This document shows positions 59,035 through 64,000 of a stretch of 64,000 nucleotides of DNA, piece after piece; position 1 is the first letter of the stretch, and every line of letters begins with the position of its first letter. The stretch covers positions 61,729,501-61,793,500 of the forward strand of contig JAVUNC010000004.1 of the NCBI GenBank assembly GCA_032173965.1. Direction: 5' to 3'. The notes below the pieces were generated by a model. It saw nothing but the letters and a program-made list of their open reading frames with translations. It had not been told where the DNA came from and searched no databases. The translations under genes were made by a program, and so were the position numbers. This stretch comes from Sitta carolinensis (lineage: Eukaryota; Chordata; Aves; Passeriformes; Sittidae).

Positions 59035-59530
59035 ACTGCACAGCATCAATTGCAGCCAAGAGAGGAGTGAGAATGTGTGGGAGCAAAATCCCACAGACAC
59101 CAAGGCCAGTGAGGAAGGAGGGGCAGGAGGTGCTCCAGGTGCCTGAGCTCAGATTCCCCTGCAGCCCATGGGGAAGCAGCTGTGCCCCTGCAGACCCTGG
59201 AGATCCATGGTGGAGCAGAGACCCACTGCAGTCCCTGGAGATCCATGGTGGAGCACAGACCCACCTGCAGCCCCTGGAGATCCATGGTGGGGCGCAGATC
59301 CACCTGCAGCCCCTGGAGATCCATGGTGGGGCGCAGATCCACCTGCAGCCCCTGGAGGACCACATGCTAGAGCAAGTGAATGCCTGAAGGAGGCTGTTAC
59401 CCCAGGAAAGCTGGCCCTGGAAAAGACTCCTGGCAGGACTTGTGGACCCGTGAAGACAGGAGCTCATTCTGGAGGAGGTTTGCTGACAGGACTTGTGACA
59501 CCACTAACCTGGTGGTTACAGACACAGTGT
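59035..59530 (+). mobile_element. Probable avian LTR-like dispersed repeat with internal minisatellite
   Basis: GC-rich block resembling, from memory, avian dispersed repeats of LTR/ERV type, with phrases such as GCAGCCCATGGGGAAGC, CTGGCAGGACTTGTGGACCC and GAGGAGGTTTGCTGACAGGA. No flanking target duplication, retroviral gene or partner LTR was seen, so a solo LTR or other fragment is likely and the class is uncertain. Frames on both strands here follow the repeat and are not genes. Confidence 0.45.
59195..59361 (+). repeat. Minisatellite, about 4 copies of a 39-bp unit
   Basis: The phrase CTGGAGATCCATGGTGG recurs four times about 39 bases apart, followed each time by a variant of AGCACAGACCCACCTGCAGC. 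The last two full copies are almost identical and a partial copy ends the array. Because 39 is divisible by 3, all frames stay open and give repeated peptides. Confidence 0.9.
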
Positions 59531-62261
59531 GTGATACATCTCACTTCAAATGTCTAAAACTCAGACACCTGTATCTGCTTGTCATGCTAGACTTTGCAGT
59601 CAGTGGAGAGGAACAGGCACTCCTACAAGAAGAGAACTTTGACTTCACTGAGACATCTTTTCCAGCATGAGATGCACTGACCTGTGGAATAGCCTTTTCA
59701 ATTCCACTGTTCATAAAAAGCACTGAGGGCAATTATCTTAGCCTGAAACATTGTCCAGCTGCCTAAGGCAGACACATCCCACACTGAGTTAAATCTGAGA
59801 GTGAAATTAAGGATTCCTTTGGCCTTTGGGAATTAAGGACTAATGAAATGCACATGAAAAAGAAAATTGCAGGCATGGACAGATATGTGACCCTGTTGCC
59901 TTCAAAATGAGTAGATCATATCCTGCTATAGCTCTAGCCAGTGGAGGCTTCAGAATCAGAACCAGAATTTGGTTAAATGCTCCTCAGTTTGCCTACACTG
60001 AATTCTGTACTGATGATCAATATATGTACTTGTGTCATTACCTATATTACTTGTTTTAAATCAGTCCAGATACCTAAGCTGTGTATGCATACCTTTAAAT
60101 GCAATCTGCACAATGGTATGGCAATGAAAACACAACTCTGTCAAGTCTTAGCACAAACGCCCCACCACAACTGCACAGCTGTGAAAACATTAGGCTAAGG
60201 AATAAACTAATAAAAGGTAAAATGATGAAAAGATTATCTGAAACAGTTTGCTGGTGTTTTATGCTCCATAAATCTACTTGTGAAAGCTTTGTTTGAAAAA
60301 CCATGAAAATAATACCCCTTGAAAATGTAAGCACTGTTCAGATAAAGATATGTTGAGATCACTGCTAAATGCTCGGTTTGCTTTTTTTTAAGTTACAGTC
60401 CACTTCCTGGTGAAGCATTATTGGAGCTGTGTGAAAAACTCCTTTCTGCATAAATCCATTCACTGCTGTTAAATGAAGCCTAATTAGAGTCAGCTCCCCA
60501 ATGTCAGTGGTTTATTCATGGTTGACAGCCTGACTCATCAACTCTCCTGTTGAAGGCTGGCTTTACAAAGAAGGCTTTTACTTGCGAGGAGGAAGGGAAG
60601 ACAATTCTAGCAATTTCATCTCTGGGATTAGTAACCATCTTTGAAATGGCACTGCACCCAGAATTTTCTTTTAGGAATACTCTGGCTCAGGAAAGCCTGT
60701 ATCACAGAGGGTGATTTCATATCAAGGAAAGAAAAAGCCAGGCTAGTGAGTCAGTTTCCTCATAGGCTTATTTAGAGGCAACAACAATCTTTATATGCAG
60801 ATTCATTTTAAAAGACTTGTATTGATACTGGGCCTAAAGTAGGAACACTAATATACTTTTTCTAAAATGATGTTCTGCTGCAGGAAAACTACTGATCACT
60901 CGCATCCCAAGGAATAAAACTGTGGGATGAAAATAATTCTATTGTTTCTATGACCACAGTTGTGATATTATATTTGTGTCTTAGGATTGTACAGTCTTTA
61001 ACAGAGAGAAGAACAAGACTCCCATTCCAGTCAAAATTAAATGAGATTGCAGTTTTTACAGAGATATGTTGTTGTTAAAAGTGTTATGGTAGACATCACA
61101 GCGTAACAGAGTAAGAAGAGTATGATTTTCTGGGAAGTTATTCTCTATCAGATCACTTTGTACTGATGAAAGAGAAACAACTTTTTTGTGCCGAAAAGCA
61201 GTGGTTAGATCAGCACCTTCATCATTCGTGGTTAGATCAGCATTTTCTTTGTTCATGTAGAAAGGTGAAGGCACCTAGTTGCTTGTGGTTTTATACAGTG
61301 TTGCTTATTTTATTTTAGCAGAGGCATGTTGAGATCTTTCTCAGTAGTTCTAGCTGTGAATGGGTATCCCACACTTTGATATGAGTACAAGAAAGCAAGA
61401 AAAGCAGCTTTTTTAGCCACCTTCATCCTTCATGAACCATTAGATACAGAAACTAGCACGCCTTAGTGATGGCAGCTTCTCTTCTAAACTAAGGATTCTC
61501 AGAATGCTGACAGATGCTCCGTCACATATACAAAAAATAATCCAGGATATTTATGTGAATCGAGTGTCTGAGCCATAAAATGAGAATAAGGTGGTAAATG
61601 TATTGAAATTTATCTTCTGGAATAATCTCCAGGAAAAAAGGTACTCCAGTAAGTCCCGGTTAAAAAAAAGACTGCTAATATGTCATCATGAAGAAAAAAA
61701 TCTCATGATTTTCATCTCAAACTCCTCCTTCCTGTCCACCTCTTCTAATTTAATATTTTCTTCTAGTTTCTTGTCTCCTGTGCACTGCTTTTATCACTGC
61801 TTTTGCTGGCTTTGCATATACAGCATGAGGCTAGCATGGGCTCCTCTGGCCAATCAAAGGGCCAAAGGGCAGGTACAAAAACATTCAGTAATTAATTATC
61901 TAACACACATTTTTTTCTCCAGAGACTACAGTAAACTTATTTGAGGCTAGCAGCCGTTATCCCCCTTTTGTATGAGCCAATAAGGAGTGTTTAAGAAATC
62001 TTTGATCTGCAGATCACTTCTAGCAGCAACTCAATACACTTAGGGGACTTGTTCTTTTCCTTTAAGGAATCCACTCCATACCATTTCAAAGCCTCTGTGT
62101 AAAAGTTGAGCTATACTCTAATAAAAGTAAGACCTTGCTATTTTTCTTTCACAGGAATGCTCTCATTTTTTTCCATGTTGGTATGTGATATCTTCAGCAC
62201 AATACAGAAGGAAGGGGGGGAGTGGGAAATAAGCAAAAAAGTTTTGGCAAGGCATACTCAC

Positions 62262-62882
62262 CACAACTCAAATTGTTTTCTGCTTTCAGTGCTGAAGTTG
62301 GAATACTCCAGAATTCATTTTCCCAGTCTACAATGTTTCCTTTCACATCACAGCTGAGGTTGGCCAGTGTTTGTGCATTCATGGTGAAATTCCAGAGGCG
62401 GAAGTTGTAAATGTCCCCATTTAGAGAGCTCACTTCATTGCTGTTAGAGCCCAGCATCAGCCTCCCATTTCCAGGGATAACTTTGTCAAAGACCTCTGGA
62501 CAGTCCACCAAATGATAGGTGCTTTTGGCATATACACCTATAGTGCCTGAGAAGCTATCCCATACAACACACAGCTGTTGAAAGGTTCCTGTGAAAAACT
62601 CTGCATTTCGGGGCAATGCATTCTTAAGGATGCACTGCGTGCCTGAGATGGACAGAAAATGGCCTTTTGTGGTCTTCCCGAAGCTGAAGAGCTCTCTCAA
62701 CAATGCATCAGTGTAGGAGAAAACCTTCCAGTCATCGTTGTCATCGCTGCTGCCCTTGGTTGCTTCAAAGCACAGTGTAAACTGTCTCAGCTCTGGCACT
62801 GAGACTGTCTCTGCCACAGACACAGCATCGATGTCAGGAACCTGGGGAATGATGACTTTCTGATTCCTCAGAGACACGGCAA
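62262..62882 (-). CDS. ADGRG6: ADGRG6 exon: pentraxin (PTX/laminin-G-like) domain
   Basis: This 621-bp exon encodes residues 1-207 of the in-window protein, phase 1 at both ends. The acceptor is ttgattctag and the donor is TTGTG/gtgagt. The translation has the PTX features of ADGRG6: FTLCFEATK, a cysteine in [15 protein letters not shown] followed by GTIGVY, the strand motif [13 protein letters not shown], and [11 protein letters not shown] near the end, closing with NLSCG. Sequons NFT and two NLS suggest N-glycosylation in the ectodomain. The domain follows CUB in the full receptor and is extracellular. In-frame TTG and CTG codons upstream are intronic and not a start, so translation begins in exons outside the window. 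Confidence 0.96.
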
Positions 62883-64000
62883 CTAGAATCAAGAGCAGAT
62901 AAGTAAACTAACAAAAAAAAAAAATCATCACATAGGAATAAAGGCAGATTGGCAGCAGGGGTTAAAGTAACATTCATTAAATCAAACCAAACATTCATCG
63001 GGCTATTTTTATCACTGTAATATACCAACAGCACACACCAAGGGGAATTTGACTTGGGAGTGCATTCAGCTGAAAATATGCAGAAATCCTCTCAATGGCA
63101 CAGAGAATGTTGTGTGACACACAGTTAACAACCACAAAAGTTGCGTTAAAAGCAATATTAGGACATATTACCTACTGACCTCCAACTCTGCTTCAGCTCA
63201 CTTAATAAAAATTACTTCTCATTCATCTAATAAGGATGCATTAAGCAATGGAATAAACCAGTGATTTGAACAATACAGTATGACTTGCTTTTAAGGTACA
63301 TTATTTCAATTACTTCTCTGCACGACTGCTTTACACCAGTGAAGTTCAGGCCTTCCTTCTTTTAAATATCGCAATAGAAGAAAGCCCCCATTACATTTCT
63401 TGGCAAACTGAAGCCTTTTGTTGCTGAATTCAGCTAATGGGTATTTCTGCAAAGCCTTAGGCATCCTCTCATTTCATCCTCAGCAGTTTTCTGGGCTAAT
63501 ACTGCAATTGTGTGCTCATGAATATTTCTATCCAAGATATTCCCTATTTGCTAAGAGCTGGGTCAGCAGTTTTGGATTTTGCATAAGTATCTAGAAATTT
63601 CTAGTCCTACAGCAATTTATGTATTGCTGTAAGGGTATTTGGGCAGAATTGCTCTAAGTGTTTTAAGTATTCTCGTCTGCATGGGCAAAAATGACAGCAA
63701 GCAAATGAGAATGTATCACAACACACACTTTTTCTCCATGAGAACACAAATGACAATTCTGTTCACTGTATTTCAGAGAAGATTATTTTTCAAAACAAAA
63801 TGTTAATATCCTCAGTTTTACTGGCACATTTATGGCAGCGCAATTCTTCCAGCAAATTTCTCCACGGAAAAGTTTCTGGCTACCAGACATGCAAAGGTGC
63901 CTGGTACAAATTGCAACAACCTTTGGTTTTACTTCTGGCTCCTCAGTTCTGCCTCAGACCTGTATTTCCAGCAAATGTCTCCTATCTCTTACATGTTTTC
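62883..64000 (-). other. Intron upstream of PTX exon (runs off window)
   Basis: No CUB or signal-peptide exon is recognisable in these 1.1 kb. The preceding ADGRG6 exon must end in phase 1 beyond the window. Confidence 0.6.

Larger units (their letters stand above)
57694..62261 (-). other. Intron between PTX exon and first linker exon (about 4.6 kb)
   Basis: No exon found. Contains a small CpG- and E-box-bearing patch near 58.0-58.17 kb and the LTR-like repeat with minisatellite at about 59.0-59.5 kb. The remainder is plain AT-rich intron. Confidence 0.55.

Noticed and set aside
59033..59557. Frames of 105-144 residues on both strands with repeated peptides
   Set aside because: Explained by the 39-bp minisatellite inside an LTR-like repeat; no start context or splice support.

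Overview
The window is vertebrate nuclear DNA, AT-rich, with widely spaced short exons and long introns. It is most likely from a bird: two CR1 LINE fragments are present, one ending in the ATTCTATGATTCTATG-type tandem that marks avian CR1 3' ends. A passerine is possible because of an LTR-like repeat at about 59.0-59.5 kb, but that is tentative.

One gene fills the window: the adhesion GPCR ADGRG6 (GPR126), on the minus strand. Its 5' end (promoter, signal peptide, CUB exons) lies beyond base 64000. I can trace 22 conventional coding exons from 62882 down to a stop codon at 3203. All have AG/GT boundaries and compatible phases, and together they read through as about 1,100 residues. From N to C terminus they give: pentraxin (PTX) domain; a linker of two small symmetric exons; SEA domain with a furin site; hormone-receptor (HormR) domain; GAIN domain with an intact GPS (CNHL/THFG); seven transmembrane helices; and the long form of the cytoplasmic tail. 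The identity rests on near-exact agreement with the known ADGRG6 7TM and tail (for example [52 protein letters not shown]) and on the PTX-SEA-HormR-GAIN order.

The main surprise is at about 49.9-53.0 kb. An uninterrupted minus-strand reading frame of about 3.08 kb, serine-rich and about 1,020 residues long, sits inside the intron between the PTX-SEA linker exons and the first SEA exon. It has candidate splice sites that make it a phase 1-1 cassette, the same phase as the neighbouring linker exons, so it could be inserted in frame. This is where the related receptor ADGRG4 carries its giant Ser/Thr-rich exon. It looks like a long stalk exon of ADGRG6 that the usual mammalian gene model lacks. 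A second donor just after an in-frame stop could instead give a truncated, secreted ectodomain.

The rest is introns, 3' UTR or downstream sequence, CR1 fragments, an LTR-like repeat with a minisatellite, a long GGGAA purine tract, an AT dinucleotide repeat, homopolymer runs, and two small CpG-rich intronic patches that may be regulatory. I found no plus-strand gene and no RNA gene. Residue numbers count from the first codon in the window and omit the large cassette.
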